A DNA stretch of 64,000 nucleotides, from NCBI RefSeq assembly GCF_016907475.1, contig NZ_JAFBCA010000001.1, forward strand, positions 4,650,001 through 4,714,000. The letters are read 5' to 3'. Shown one piece after another: positions 24,740 to 34,082 of the stretch. The translations under genes and the position numbers were made by a program. A model generated the notes under the pieces. The model was not told the origin of the DNA. It searched no databases and was given only the letters and a program-made list of their open reading frames with translations. Source of the stretch: Nocardioides cavernae (lineage in GTDB: Bacteria; Actinomycetota; Actinomycetes; Propionibacteriales; Nocardioidaceae). Positions within the stretch are counted from its first letter, which is position 1. Each line of letters begins with the position of its first letter.

Positions 24740-26178
24740 CGCGTCACCATCGCCGGGACGAGGAGGCTCACGAGCGCGGGGTCGTAGACCTCGGCGAGCT
24801 CGCCGATCGTCGGTCCCCGTCCCCTGTCGGGTGGGGCGTCGGCTGGGTACGCCCCGGGCCGGGGCAGGCCGGGAAGGGTGATCGTCGGGATCGACGGGAC
24901 GGGGAGGCTCGGCACCGTGGGCGTCGGCAGCGGGACGGTCGGGTCCCCCGAGCCACCGCAGAGGCCGGGCACGGGGTACTGCTGGCACACCACGCTGATG
25001 ACCGACCCCGGCAGGCCGACGCACGCTGCCACGTCGCCGCGACGCAGTCCTTCCAGGCACTTGTTGATCGCGTCGAGCGCGTCCTGGCACAGCTTGCTGG
25101 TGTCGGGCAGCGGGCCGTCCTGCGGCAGGGCGCTCAGCGGGATGCACGCCTCGGTCGGCAACGTGGTCGGGATCGTCGTCGGGATCCCGGTCAGGTCGAC
25201 GTCGAGGGTGATCGACAGGTTGGTGTAGTCGCCCATGTGCAGGTTGCGCGCCACCTGGGGGTCCCGGCCGACGACCTCGTCGACGAACGGGTAGGTGAGG
25301 AAGACGTGGAACGCGTTGGTGAAGTCGTCACCGGACGCGGCGAGCTGGGTCAGCACCGGGTCGAGGCGCTGGAGCGAGGTGATGGTGGCGCCCTTGGAGC
25401 GGGTGATCACGTCGACCGCGACCGACGACAGGCGGTCGAGGGCGGCGAGCATCTCGACGAGGTCGTCGCGCTGGCGGTCGATGGAGTCGAGCGCGCTGGG
25501 CAGCTCGTCCAGCGCCTTGTCGATCGTCGGCAGCTGCTTCTCCGCCGCGAGCGCGAGCCGGTTGAGGGACTCGATGGCGTCGACGATGTCGGTCTTGTTC
25601 TCGTCGAGCTGGCCGGTGAAGGTGCGCAGGTTGCGCAGCACGGAGCGCGCGGAGTCCTCGCGGCCCTCGAGGGCCCGGTTGAGCTCCTGGGTGATGGTCT
25701 TGAGCTGCGCGACGCCGCCGCCGTTGAGCAGCAGGCTCAGGGCGCCCAGCACCTCCTCGACCTCCGGGTTGCGACCGGCGCGCTCGATGGGGATGACCGC
25801 CCCGTCCCGGAGCCGGGACGGGATCGCGCCCTCGTCGGGGGCGCTGAGCTCGACGAACTTCTCGCCGAGCAGGCTGGTCTGGCGCAGCTCGGCGACCGCA
25901 TTGCCGGGGAGGTCCACGTCGCGCTGGATCTCGAGCGTGACGAGGGCCTGGTAGCCCTCGAGGTCGATGGCGGACACCTTGCCGACGCTCACGTCGTTGA
26001 CCTTGACCGTCGACTGCGGCACCAGGTCGAGGACGTCGGCGAACTCCACCTTGACCGTCATCGGGTCCTCGCCCACGTCGGGTCCGCCCGGGAGCGGCAG
26101 CGAGTAGACGCTGGCCTCGCAGGCGGACAGGAACAGCGTGACGAGCACGCCGAGGACGAGCACCTTGAGCCGGGTCAC
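24736..26178 (-). CDS. MceE-type lipoprotein subunit of the Mce lipid transporter
   Basis: The 480-residue protein has a lipoprotein signal (VLVTLFLSAC, with lipobox LSAC), which marks the MceE/LprK position. It continues with an MCE domain (MTVKVEFADVLDLVPQSTVKVNDVSVGKV) and long helices. The C-terminal 100 residues are rich in proline and threonine, with four cysteines that may form disulfides. It overlaps mceD and mceF by 4 bases each, indicating coupled translation. Confidence 0.9.
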   Translation of the reverse strand: MTRLKVLVLGVLVTLFLSACEASVYSLPLPGGPDVGEDPMTVKVEFADVLDLVPQSTVKVNDVSVGKVSAIDLEGYQALVTLEIQRDVDLPGNAVAELRQTSLLGEKFVELSAPDEGAIPSRLRDGAVIPIERAGRNPEVEEVLGALSLLLNGGGVAQLKTITQELNRALEGREDSARSVLRNLRTFTGQLDENKTDIVDAIESLNRLALAAEKQLPTIDKALDELPSALDSIDRQRDDLVEMLAALDRLSSVAVDVITRSKGATITSLQRLDPVLTQLAASGDDFTNAFHVFLTYPFVDEVVGRDPQVARNLHMGDYTNLSITLDVDLTGIPTTIPTTLPTEACIPLSALPQDGPLPDTSKLCQDALDAINKCLEGLRRGDVAACVGLPGSVISVVCQQYPVPGLCGGSGDPTVPLPTPTVPSLPVPSIPTITLPGLPRPGAYPADAPPDRGRGPTIGELAEVYDPALVSLLVPAMVTR

Positions 26179-27335
26179 CGCTCCACCTCCGTGTCCGGCG
26201 CGACGAGGCCGCCGAGGGTCGGGTCGAAGACGTCCTGCGCGGGCAGCGGCGCTGCCGTGCGGTCGAGCGCACCGGCGCGGGGCCGGGCAAGCAGATCGGT
26301 GATCCGGTCACAGACCTGCCCCGAGCGCTCGACCTGGCCGACGAAGCCGCACAGGAACGCGGCCGGGTCGATCTCGAGCTGGTTGATGGACTCGCCGAAG
26401 TTGGCGCGCGTGTCGAGCGTGCCGGCCTGCGGGTTGTAGGTCAGCGCGAGGTTGTTGAGCGCACCGGGGGCCACGTGGAGGATCTCATCGAGAGCCGCAC
26501 GCTGGCGCACCAGCACCTTGGCGACCCGGTTGATGCCGGTGATGTTGCGGCTCAGCGACCCCTTGTTCTCCTCCACGAACTCCTTGACGGAGGTGAGCGC
26601 CACCGAGAGGTTCTTCGTCGCCGCGACCAGCTCCTCGCGCTCCCCCGCCAGCATCGTGGACACGTCGGCGAGGGACTGGTTGAACTGGCGCACCGTCTGG
26701 TCGTTGTCGGCGAGGGTCTCCATGAAGCCGCCGAGGGCCTCGACCGAGCCGAACAGCTCCTCCTTGTTGTCGGCGAGCGTGGAGCTGAGCCGGGAGTAGT
26801 CCTTGATCGTCTGCCGGAAGGTCGTGCCCTGGCCGCCGAAGTTGTCGGCCGTGACGGACAGCAGGTCGGAGAGGGCGCCGGACTTGTTGGCGCCGCGGGG
26901 CCCGAGGGCGACGTTGAGGCGGTCGAGGCTCTCGTAGATCTGGTCGAGCTCGAGCGGCTGCGCCGTCTCCTCGACGGTGAGCTCGGCGTCGTCGGCGAGG
27001 ACCTTGCCGGTGCCCGGATAGGCGGGCGTGAGCTGGACGTAGCGGTCGCCCACCACCGACGGCGCGATGATCACCGCCCTGGCGTCGGCCGGCAGCTTCA
27101 CCTCGTCGTCGTACGTCATCGTCACGGTCACGTCCGTGCCGGTCGGCGCGACCCGCGTCACCGTCCCGACGGCCACGCCGAGCACGCGCACGTCGCTGCC
27201 CTCGTAGACGGAGATGGCGCGCGGGAAGTGGGCGACGAGGGTCTTGGACGTGTCGCCGCCCAGGACGCTGACGGCCGCCGCGACGACGAAGCCCAGCACG
27301 ACGAGCGGGACGAGGAAGCGCTTCACGAGGTCCAT
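26175..27335 (-). CDS. MceD-type subunit of the Mce lipid transporter
   Basis: The 386-residue protein has one N-terminal helix (FLVPLVVLGFVVAAAVSVL), an MCE domain (LVAHFPRAISVYEGSDVRVLGVAVGTV) and a long helical segment. Two cysteines (FLCGFV, QVCDRI) lie near the end. It starts 3 bases after the mceC stop and overlaps mceE by 4 bases. It is assigned D by its position in the series. Confidence 0.88.
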   Translation of the reverse strand: MDLVKRFLVPLVVLGFVVAAAVSVLGGDTSKTLVAHFPRAISVYEGSDVRVLGVAVGTVTRVAPTGTDVTVTMTYDDEVKLPADARAVIIAPSVVGDRYVQLTPAYPGTGKVLADDAELTVEETAQPLELDQIYESLDRLNVALGPRGANKSGALSDLLSVTADNFGGQGTTFRQTIKDYSRLSSTLADNKEELFGSVEALGGFMETLADNDQTVRQFNQSLADVSTMLAGEREELVAATKNLSVALTSVKEFVEENKGSLSRNITGINRVAKVLVRQRAALDEILHVAPGALNNLALTYNPQAGTLDTRANFGESINQLEIDPAAFLCGFVGQVERSGQVCDRITDLLARPRAGALDRTAAPLPAQDVFDPTLGGLVAPDTEVER

Positions 27336-27338
27336 GGG

Positions 27339-28301
27339 TCAGCCCACCTGCGGGACAGGCGGGAAGTTGGAGATCCACGTGTCGAACCACGGACCGGTGC
27401 CGAGCGTGTTGGCGAAGACGCGGTAGAAGGGCGCCATCAGCCGCAGGCTGCTGTCGAGGTTGTCCTCGTTCTTGTTGAGGACCGCAACGACGTTCTCGAG
27501 GTGGGCGAGCGCGGGCTTGAGGTCCTCGCGCGACTGGTCGATGAGCAGCGTGAGCTCCTTCGAGAGCGTCGTGCTGGACACCAGCAGGTCGTGCACGGCC
27601 TCGCGCCGGGCGACGAGGGCCCGGAACAGCACGTCGCTGTCCTCCATCAGCTTGACGATGTCCTGGTCTCGCTCGTCGAGGACGGTCGAGACGCGTTCGA
27701 GGTTGACCAGCAGGGTGTTGAGCTGCTCGTCCTTGGCCGCGACGTTGGACGAGAGCCGGCTCAGGCCGTCGAGCGCGCCGCGGAACTCCTCGGGGGTGTT
27801 GCGGGTGAGGTCGGCGAGCGTGGTGAGCGACTCGGCGAGCTGGTCGGTGTCGATCTGGTCGGAGGTCGAGGCGAGGCCCTCGAATGCCTCGACCACGTCG
27901 AAGGGCGAGGAGGTGCGCGCCGCGGGGATGGTGGCCCCCTCGTCGAGGCGGCCGCCGCCGGCCGGCTCGAGCGCCAGGAACATCGCCCCGAGGATCGTCT
28001 TGACCTTGATCGCGGCGCGGGTGTCGCTGCCGAAGTCGGCGGCGTCGTCGACCTTGAAGCTGACCCGCACCTCGTCGCCGGCGAGCTCGACCTCGTCGAC
28101 CTTGCCCACGCGTACGCCGGCGATGCGGACCTCGTCGTTGACCTTGAGCCCGCCGGCCTCGGTGAACATCGCGTGGTAGGTGTCGCCACCACCGATGATC
28201 GGCAGGTCGTCGGCGCGCAGCGCGGCCGCCAGGACCATCGCCATCACGACGAGGCTCACGGCACCCACGATGATCGGGTTGCGTTCCCTGACCGGCGTCA
28301 T
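27339..28301 (-). CDS. MceC-type subunit of the Mce lipid transporter
   Basis: The 320-residue protein has an N-terminal helix (PIIVGAVSLVVMAMVLAAAL), an MCE domain (YHAMFTEAGGLKVNDEVRIAGVRVGKV) and a helical stalk. The ATG at 28301 is chosen because the upstream frame consists of the intergenic repeat rather than protein. The GAGGGG preceding the start lies in that repeat. It is the only mce gene in the series separated from its predecessor by a sizeable gap (64 bases). Confidence 0.88.
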   Translation of the reverse strand: MTPVRERNPIIVGAVSLVVMAMVLAAALRADDLPIIGGGDTYHAMFTEAGGLKVNDEVRIAGVRVGKVDEVELAGDEVRVSFKVDDAADFGSDTRAAIKVKTILGAMFLALEPAGGGRLDEGATIPAARTSSPFDVVEAFEGLASTSDQIDTDQLAESLTTLADLTRNTPEEFRGALDGLSRLSSNVAAKDEQLNTLLVNLERVSTVLDERDQDIVKLMEDSDVLFRALVARREAVHDLLVSSTTLSKELTLLIDQSREDLKPALAHLENVVAVLNKNEDNLDSSLRLMAPFYRVFANTLGTGPWFDTWISNFPPVPQVG

Positions 28302-28365
28302 TTCGGGGTCCCCTCGGCGTTGTTCGGAGGAGCGCAGCGGGGGAGAAGAACGGCGTGGGGTGACT
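28302..28365 (-). repeat. Intercistronic repeat, copy A (mceB-mceC)
   Basis: In the transcribed direction the element begins TCACCCCACGCCGTTCT two bases after the mceB stop. It contains CCCGCTGCGCTCC and ends AACGCCGAGGGGACCCCG three bases before the mceC ATG. It shares all three blocks with copies at 43347-43412 and 62985-63045, and in part with 62054-62102. The arms CCCC/GGGG and CGTT/AACG can pair into a long hairpin that holds the probable ribosome-binding GAGGGG. Confidence 0.75.
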
Positions 28366-29403
28366 TCATCCGAGATCACACCTGTCGGAGCCGGTGTTGT
28401 ACTTCACCGGGATCGAGACGTCCTGGGGCAGGTTCACGCGGCCCTGGAACTCGCAGAGGTAGAAGTTGAAGAACGAGCCGTAGATCGCCGTGCGTCCGAT
28501 CTTGTTGAGCTTGATCGGCAGCACCTGGATGGCGCGGTCGAGCTCGGCCTTGTTCTTGTCGATGTTGCCGGCCACCGTGCGTAGCTCCTTGATGTCCTTC
28601 ACGAAGGGCTCGCGGATGCCGTCGATGAGGGAGGCGGTCTCGACCGACAGCGTGGAGACCTCCTCGAGCGAGCCGAGGATCGCGTTGCGGTCCTTCTTCA
28701 GCCCGCCGACGAGCGTGCGGAACGACTGGATCAGCCGGGTGAGCTGTTTGTCGCGGTCGGCGACGTGGTCGAGCACCAGCGACAGGTTGTCGATGAGGTC
28801 GCCGATGACCTCGTCGCGGTCGGCGAGCGTCGACGTGACCGACGCCGTGTGCGCGAGCAGCCCCTCCAACGTCCCGCCCTCGCCCTGGAACACCTGGACG
28901 AGCTCGTACGACAGCTGGTTGACGTCGTCGGGCGAGAGCGCCTCGAAGAGCGGCTTGAAGCCGTTGAAGAGCACGGTGAGGTCGAGCGCGGGCGTGGTCC
29001 GCGACACCGGGATCGTCGAGCCGGCCGGCAGCCGCCGGGTGTCGCCCACCTCCTGGGTGAGCGAGAGGTAGCGCTGCCCGACCAGGTTGCGGTAGCGGAT
29101 GGCAGCGTTGGTACCGCCGTTGACCGCGGTGTCGCGGTCGACCGAGAAGGTGATGAGCGCACGGGTGCGGTCGACGATCTCCACCTCGCTGACCGTGCCG
29201 ACCCGGACGCCGGCGACGCGGATGTCGTCGCCCTTGTTGACGCCGGTGGCGTCGGTGAACTCCGCCTTGTACTCCCGCGACGACCCGAAGTCGAGGTTGC
29301 CGATGGTCACCACCAGCACCGCGGTCGCGAGCGAGGTGACGACGACGAAGACGAGCAGCTTGACCAGGTCGATCGAGGTCCTGAGGTCGAGGATCCGGCT
29401 CAT
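28366..29403 (-). CDS. MceB-type subunit of the Mce lipid transporter
   Basis: The 345-residue protein has an N-terminal helix (LVKLLVFVVVTSLATAVLVVTI), an MCE domain (YKAEFTDATGVNKGDDIRVAGVRVGTV) and a long helical part. Its C-terminus has two cysteines (YLCEFQG, SDRCDLG) typical of MceB proteins. The ATG overlaps the mceA stop. The stop codon is followed two bases later by intercistronic repeat A. Confidence 0.9.
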   Translation of the reverse strand: MSRILDLRTSIDLVKLLVFVVVTSLATAVLVVTIGNLDFGSSREYKAEFTDATGVNKGDDIRVAGVRVGTVSEVEIVDRTRALITFSVDRDTAVNGGTNAAIRYRNLVGQRYLSLTQEVGDTRRLPAGSTIPVSRTTPALDLTVLFNGFKPLFEALSPDDVNQLSYELVQVFQGEGGTLEGLLAHTASVTSTLADRDEVIGDLIDNLSLVLDHVADRDKQLTRLIQSFRTLVGGLKKDRNAILGSLEEVSTLSVETASLIDGIREPFVKDIKELRTVAGNIDKNKAELDRAIQVLPIKLNKIGRTAIYGSFFNFYLCEFQGRVNLPQDVSIPVKYNTGSDRCDLG

Positions 29404-30674
29404 CGCAGCGACACCTCCGCCCCGCGCGCCATCGGCCCGACCAGGAGCACACCGAGGTCGGGCACGTCGTCGGTGCTGACGCCCAGGCCCGGGGCGAGCA
29501 GCGACTTGAGCAGCGCCGACTCGTCGCGCCCTCCCGCGAAGCCGGCAGCGGTGCCGGACCAGCCAGGACCCACGCGGCTGGTGCCCTTGCCGGTGGGCTC
29601 GTCGACACCGTCGACGAAGTCGGGCTGGGAGGTCAGCGGGTTGCTCTGGGACCACGGCGGAGAAGGCAGCGTGCCGCAGTGGTAGCCGCTCTTGTCGCCG
29701 TAGACCGGGGCGTCCTGCGGGCCGTAGCCGCGCGGCTGGTTGGGCAGCGTCTCCAGCACGATGTGGAGGGTGAAGCCGCGGAACGCCTCCGCCTGGAGCT
29801 TGCCCGCCCCGACGATGCCGCCGAGCAGGCAGGGGTAGCCGGGGGCGTAGCGCGCGAACACCTCGAGCTGTGCCGCGCCGAGGTCCGCGAGCCGGACCAG
29901 GTTGTCGCCGTTGGCGCGGGTGAAGCGATCGGCGACGGTGGCCAGCTTCGACACGTCGTTGAACAGCGCCTTGAGCCGGTCCTCGCGGTCCTCGAGCGTC
30001 GACGTGGTGGTGATGGTGTTGCGGAGGATCGTGGCGACCTCCGGCAGCACGTCGGCGTACGTGTCGGAGACCCGCGCCGTGAGCCGCAGGTCCTCGATCA
30101 GGGCGGGGAGCTGGGGGTTGAAGCGGGTCAGGTAGTCGTCGAGCGTCTCGAGCGTCTCGCCGAGCTGCTCGCCCCTCCCCTCGAGGGCGGTCGCGACCGC
30201 GTTGAGGGTGGTGTTGAGGTCGGCAGGCTGCACCGCACGCAGCAGGGGGTAGAGGTCGCTGAGCACCTGCTCGACCTCGATGGAGAGGTCGGTGCGCTGG
30301 ATGACGTCGCCGTCCGCGATCGGCTGGGCGGACGACCCGCCGTCGGGGACGACCAGGGAGACGAACTTCTCGCCGAAGAGCGTCTTGGGCAGGATCGAGG
30401 CAGTGACGTCGCGCGGGACGTCGGTGGTGCGGTCCTGGTAGAGGCCGAGGGTGATGTCGGCGCCCTCGGCGGTGGGCTCGTAGTCGAGCACCTCGCCCAC
30501 GATCACTCCCTTGATCTTGACGTCGGCGCGCTGCGGCAGCTGGAGCCCGATCCTGGACGCCTTGACCGTGACCTCGTCGTAGTCGGTGAACTTCTTGGTG
30601 AACACGCCGTAAGTCGCCCACACCGCGCCGAGCATGAGGACCAGGAACACGACTCCCAGGGACTTCGTCTTCAT
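29400..30674 (-). CDS. MceA-type subunit of the Mce lipid transporter
   Basis: The 424-residue protein is first in the mce series and directly follows the permease genes (7-base gap). It has an N-terminal helix (LGVVFLVLMLGAVWATYGV), an MCE domain (YDEVTVKASRIGLQLPQRADVKIKGVIVG) and a helical region. It also has a C-terminal domain with cysteines (GYPCLLGG, GYHCGTL), a feature of MceA/MceD-like proteins. It forms part of the extracytoplasmic lipid conduit. Confidence 0.9.
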   Translation of the reverse strand: MKTKSLGVVFLVLMLGAVWATYGVFTKKFTDYDEVTVKASRIGLQLPQRADVKIKGVIVGEVLDYEPTAEGADITLGLYQDRTTDVPRDVTASILPKTLFGEKFVSLVVPDGGSSAQPIADGDVIQRTDLSIEVEQVLSDLYPLLRAVQPADLNTTLNAVATALEGRGEQLGETLETLDDYLTRFNPQLPALIEDLRLTARVSDTYADVLPEVATILRNTITTTSTLEDREDRLKALFNDVSKLATVADRFTRANGDNLVRLADLGAAQLEVFARYAPGYPCLLGGIVGAGKLQAEAFRGFTLHIVLETLPNQPRGYGPQDAPVYGDKSGYHCGTLPSPPWSQSNPLTSQPDFVDGVDEPTGKGTSRVGPGWSGTAAGFAGGRDESALLKSLLAPGLGVSTDDVPDLGVLLVGPMARGAEVSLR

Positions 30675-30681
30675 CGACCCA

Positions 30682-31506
30682 TCACCCCGCCAGCCGCACG
30701 GTGGTCGACGCGCCCCAGATCGCCATGGACATCAGCAGGTCGAGCACGTTGATCGCGACGATGCTGGTCCGGACGGCGCGGCCCACCGCGACGCCCACGC
30801 CGGCGGGCCCGCCGGCGGCGGTGTAGCCGTGGTAGCAGTGGATGAGGATGACGGTGACCGCGAAGACCAGCACCTTGCCGAAGGACCACAGCACGTCGCC
30901 GGGCGGCAGGAACGCGTTGAAGTAGTGGTCGTAGGTGCCTGCGGACTGGCCGTAGAACTGGGTCACCACAAGCCGGCTGGCGAAGTAGGACGACAGCAGG
31001 CCCACGACGTAGAGCGGGATGATCGCGATCAGCCCGCCCACGACGCGGGTGGCGACGAGGAACGGCATCGACGGGATCGCCATCACCTCGAGGGCGTCGA
31101 CCTCCTCCGAGATCCGCATGGCGCCCAGCTGGGCGGTGAAGCCGCAGCCCACCGTCGCGGCGAGTGCGATGCCCGCGACGAGCGGCGCGATCTCGCGGGT
31201 GTTGAAGTAGGCGGAGACGAAGCCGGAGAAGGCAGCGGTGCCGAGCTGGTTGAGCGCCGCGTAGCCCGACAGCCCCACCTGAGCACCGGTGAAGAACGTC
31301 ATGCCGATGATGACGCCGACGGTGCCGCCGATGACGGCGAGCGCACCGGAGCCGAGGGTGACCTCGGCGAGGATCCGCATGATCTCGCGCGGGTAGCGGG
31401 TGACCGAGCGCGGCACGGCCTTGAGCACCGCGATGTGGAAGGCCAGCTGGCCTCCCAGGTCGTCGAGGGAGGCGAGCGGCTTGGCGTAGACGTCTCGTAG
31501 GGCCAT
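30682..31506 (-). CDS. YrbEB / MlaE-family permease of the Mce transporter
   Basis: The 274-residue integral membrane protein has the MlaE permease pattern: five to six helices, with the conserved VTLGSGALAVIGGTVGVIIGMTFFTG and the coupling-helix region RISEEVDALEVMAIPSMPFLVATR. It pairs with the neighbouring YrbEA to make the membrane channel driven by the ATPase. It follows YrbEA by 3 bases and precedes mceA by 7. Confidence 0.92.
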   Translation of the reverse strand: MALRDVYAKPLASLDDLGGQLAFHIAVLKAVPRSVTRYPREIMRILAEVTLGSGALAVIGGTVGVIIGMTFFTGAQVGLSGYAALNQLGTAAFSGFVSAYFNTREIAPLVAGIALAATVGCGFTAQLGAMRISEEVDALEVMAIPSMPFLVATRVVGGLIAIIPLYVVGLLSSYFASRLVVTQFYGQSAGTYDHYFNAFLPPGDVLWSFGKVLVFAVTVILIHCYHGYTAAGGPAGVGVAVGRAVRTSIVAINVLDLLMSMAIWGASTTVRLAG

Positions 31507-31509
31507 CGC

Positions 31510-32295
31510 TCATCCGCCCTTCGGGGGCACGACCTGCAGGTAGATCATGCTGAGGGCGAAGTTCGCCACGAAGAGCAGCAGGAACGTGATGACCACGGAC
31601 TCGTTGACGGCGTCGCCGACGCCCTTCGGCCCGCCCTTGGCGTTCATCCCCTTGTAGGACGCCACCACCGCGGCGATCAGGCCGAAGACGAGCGCCTTGA
31701 TCAGGCCGATCCACAGGTCCGGCAGCTGCGCCAGGGCGGTGAAGCTCGCGAGGTACGCACCCGGGGTGCCGTCCTGCAGGATCACGTTGAAGACGTAGCC
31801 GCCGCTCACCCCGACGACGCTGACCATGCCGTTGAGGAAGAACGCCACCAGCATGCACGCGAGCACGCGGGGCACGACGAGGCGCTGGATCGGGTCGATG
31901 CCCAGCACCATCATCGCGTCGAGCTCCTCGCGGATCTTGCGGGCGCCGAGGTCGGCCGCGATCGCGGAGCCGCCGGCCCCGGCGATCAGCAGTGCCGTGC
32001 CGATGGGGGCCGCCTGCTGGATGACCGCGAGCACCGACGCCGAGCCGGTGAACGACTGCGCGCCGAACTGCTTGATCAGGCCACCGACCTGTAGCGCGAT
32101 GACCGCGCCGAAGGGGATCGCGACGAGGGCGGTCGGGACGATCGTGACCGAGGCGATGAACCAGGCCTGCTGGATGAACTCGCGCAGCTGGAAGGGGCGC
32201 CGGAAGAGCCCGCGACCGACGTCGAGGGCGAAGGCGAACAGGTTGCCCGCGGCACCGATCGGTGCGAGGGCGCGCGAGGACGTCGACATGGACAT
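31510..32295 (-). CDS. YrbEA / MlaE-family permease of the Mce transporter
   Basis: This is a 261-residue MlaE-family permease with VPTALVAIPFGAVIALQVGGLIKQFG, the AGAGGSAIAADLGARKIREELDAM segment that contacts the ATPase, and four further helices ending VANFALSMIYLQVV. It lies 7 bases after the ATPase gene. Two ATGs are close together (32295 and 32289); the first is kept for lack of a clear Shine-Dalgarno for either. Confidence 0.92.
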   Translation of the reverse strand: MSMSTSSRALAPIGAAGNLFAFALDVGRGLFRRPFQLREFIQQAWFIASVTIVPTALVAIPFGAVIALQVGGLIKQFGAQSFTGSASVLAVIQQAAPIGTALLIAGAGGSAIAADLGARKIREELDAMMVLGIDPIQRLVVPRVLACMLVAFFLNGMVSVVGVSGGYVFNVILQDGTPGAYLASFTALAQLPDLWIGLIKALVFGLIAAVVASYKGMNAKGGPKGVGDAVNESVVITFLLLFVANFALSMIYLQVVPPKGG

Positions 32296-32302
32296 GGCGG
32301 CC

Positions 32303-33259
32303 TCAGGCTCCCGGCGCCAGGCCGGCGTTGCTGGACTCGAAGGATCCCGGCGGCGGGGTCACGCCGTTCTCGCGGCACCACTCCCCTGCCGCGCGCTGGC
32401 TGCGGCGCGGGACGCCGTTGGACGGCTCCTGCTGGAGCGGGATGGGCGGCAGCGGGGGCAGCTCCTGGCCCTCCTCGGCCGCGAGCTCGTCGGCGTCCTT
32501 CTCCTCGGACATGCCGATCGGCCCGACGCGCTGGGCGTTGAGGAACTGGCGTACGACGGGCTCCTCCGAGCTCAGCAGCTGCTCGCGCGGGCCGAACATC
32601 GCCAGGTGGCGGTGGTAGAGGAGACCGATGTTGTCGGGCACCGTCCGGGCCGTGTTCACGTCGTGGGTGACGATGAGGAAGGTGGCGTCGATCTGCGCGT
32701 TGAGGTCGATGATGAGCTGGTTGAGGAACGCCGTCCGCACCGGGTCGAGGCCCGAGTCGGGCTCGTCGAAGAGCACGATCTCGGGGTCGAGCACCAGGGC
32801 GCGCGCCAGCCCGGCACGCTTGCGCATGCCGCCGGAGATCTCGCCGGGCAGCTTGTCCTCGGAGCCCAGGAGGCCGACGAGGTCCATCTTCTCCATCACG
32901 ATGGCGCGCACTTCCGACTCCGACTTCCTGGTGTGCTCGCGCAGTGGGAAGGCGACGTTGTCGTAGAGGTTCATCGAGCCGAACATGGCGCCGTCCTGGA
33001 ACAGCACGCCGAAGAGCTTGCGGATCTCGTAGAGGTCGCGCTCGGAGCAGCTCGCGATGTCGGTGCCCTCGATGAGGATCGAGCCCTTGTCGGGCTTGAG
33101 CAGGCCGATGAGCGTCTTGAGGAACACGGACTTGCCCGTGCCCGACGGGCCGAGCATCACGCAGATCTCGCCCGCAGGGATCGTCAGGGTCACGTTGCCC
33201 CAGATCAGCTGCTTGCCGAAGGACTTGGTGAGGTCGTTGACCTGGATCTCGACACCCAT
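32303..33259 (-). CDS. Mce-system ABC ATPase (Mkl/MlaF type)
   Basis: The 318-residue ATPase has Walker A (GPSGTGKS), the Q-loop (VLFQDGAMF), signature ISGGMRKRAGLARAL, Walker B IVLFDEPDSGLDP and the H-loop (IVTHDV). It energises lipid movement through YrbEA/EB and the MceA-F channel. An extra C-terminal tail of about 70 residues is acidic, then proline-rich. It heads the operon, unlike mycobacterial mkl, which stands apart from mce genes. AGGGAGG precedes the ATG. Confidence 0.93.
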   Translation of the reverse strand: MGVEIQVNDLTKSFGKQLIWGNVTLTIPAGEICVMLGPSGTGKSVFLKTLIGLLKPDKGSILIEGTDIASCSERDLYEIRKLFGVLFQDGAMFGSMNLYDNVAFPLREHTRKSESEVRAIVMEKMDLVGLLGSEDKLPGEISGGMRKRAGLARALVLDPEIVLFDEPDSGLDPVRTAFLNQLIIDLNAQIDATFLIVTHDVNTARTVPDNIGLLYHRHLAMFGPREQLLSSEEPVVRQFLNAQRVGPIGMSEEKDADELAAEEGQELPPLPPIPLQQEPSNGVPRRSQRAAGEWCRENGVTPPPGSFESSNAGLAPGA

Positions 33260-33461
33260 GTGAACCCTCCCTGCCGTCTGGCTCGGACTGAGCCGGGCGA
33301 CTCCGCCCCGCGCTGCTTACGGGGTGGACAACGCAGCAGGTCGTGGGAGGTTACGGGCGGGAGGAGACGGTCGTCACCACCGCGGAGGATCAGCCGGGGC
33401 GGGTGCGGCGGGCTGGGAGGACCCGCCAGGTGCCGCGGACCGAGCACGCTACGGTCGGAGC

Positions 33462-33923
33462 GTGAGCGATGAACCCCCCGTGCGTGTGGCGCTCCGGGTC
33501 GCTGACGTGGCCGCAGCCACGGAGGTGTATGAGCGGCTCGGCTTCGTGCAGGTAGGGACAGTCCCGGATCCGAACGGCCTCGTGCTCATGGCGATCCTGA
33601 GACGAGGACCCTTGCAGCTGCTCGTCGACGCATTGGAGGGGATCCCTTTCCCCGACAGTGCGCGCGAGCAGCTGACCAGGTCCGGCCCACGTGGACTCGG
33701 CGTGGTCATCGGCATCGAGGTGGCGGATGTGGACGAGGCCGCCCGACTCGCCGCGGCCGCGGGATGCATCATCGCCGCAGGCCCCGAGTCTGCTCCGTGG
33801 GGTGAGCGATACGTGGAGGTCGAGGATCCGTACGGATACGCGTGGAAGTTCTTCCGTGTGTTGTCTGATCCGCCGGGCGACGGTCTGCAAGCCGCAGCCG
33901 ACGCGTGGTTCGGCGTCGACTGA
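33462..33923 (+). CDS. VOC (glyoxalase/bleomycin-resistance) superfamily protein
   Basis: The 153-residue protein has the two beta-alpha-beta-beta-beta units of the VOC fold. The first spans VRVALRVADVAAATEVYERLGF to LQLLVDA, the second GVVIGIEVADVDEAARLAAAAG to YVEVEDPYGYAWKFF. Such proteins bind a metal and act in dioxygenation, isomerisation or drug binding, and no substrate is evident. The GTG start diverges from the mce operon across 202 bases. Confidence 0.75.
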   Translation: MSDEPPVRVALRVADVAAATEVYERLGFVQVGTVPDPNGLVLMAILRRGPLQLLVDALEGIPFPDSAREQLTRSGPRGLGVVIGIEVADVDEAARLAAAAGCIIAAGPESAPWGERYVEVEDPYGYAWKFFRVLSDPPGDGLQAAADAWFGVD

Positions 33924-34082
33924 CTCAACTGGGCTGAAGGTGGCAAGGGCGTCACATCGCCGTGAGTCGGCGTCAGCCAGGGATCGGTCGTGCGGTCGAT
34001 GAGACGAGCAGCCGCGATGCGGTCCACTGGGACGGCAGGCTCTCGGCTCTGGCAGCGGTGGCGTTCTGCTCCGGCACGGGAC

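Noticed and set aside
26475..28469. Long plus-strand frame opposite mceC and mceD
   Set aside because: It has the same antisense GC-bias pattern, crosses gene boundaries and the intercistronic repeat, and has no recognisable motif.
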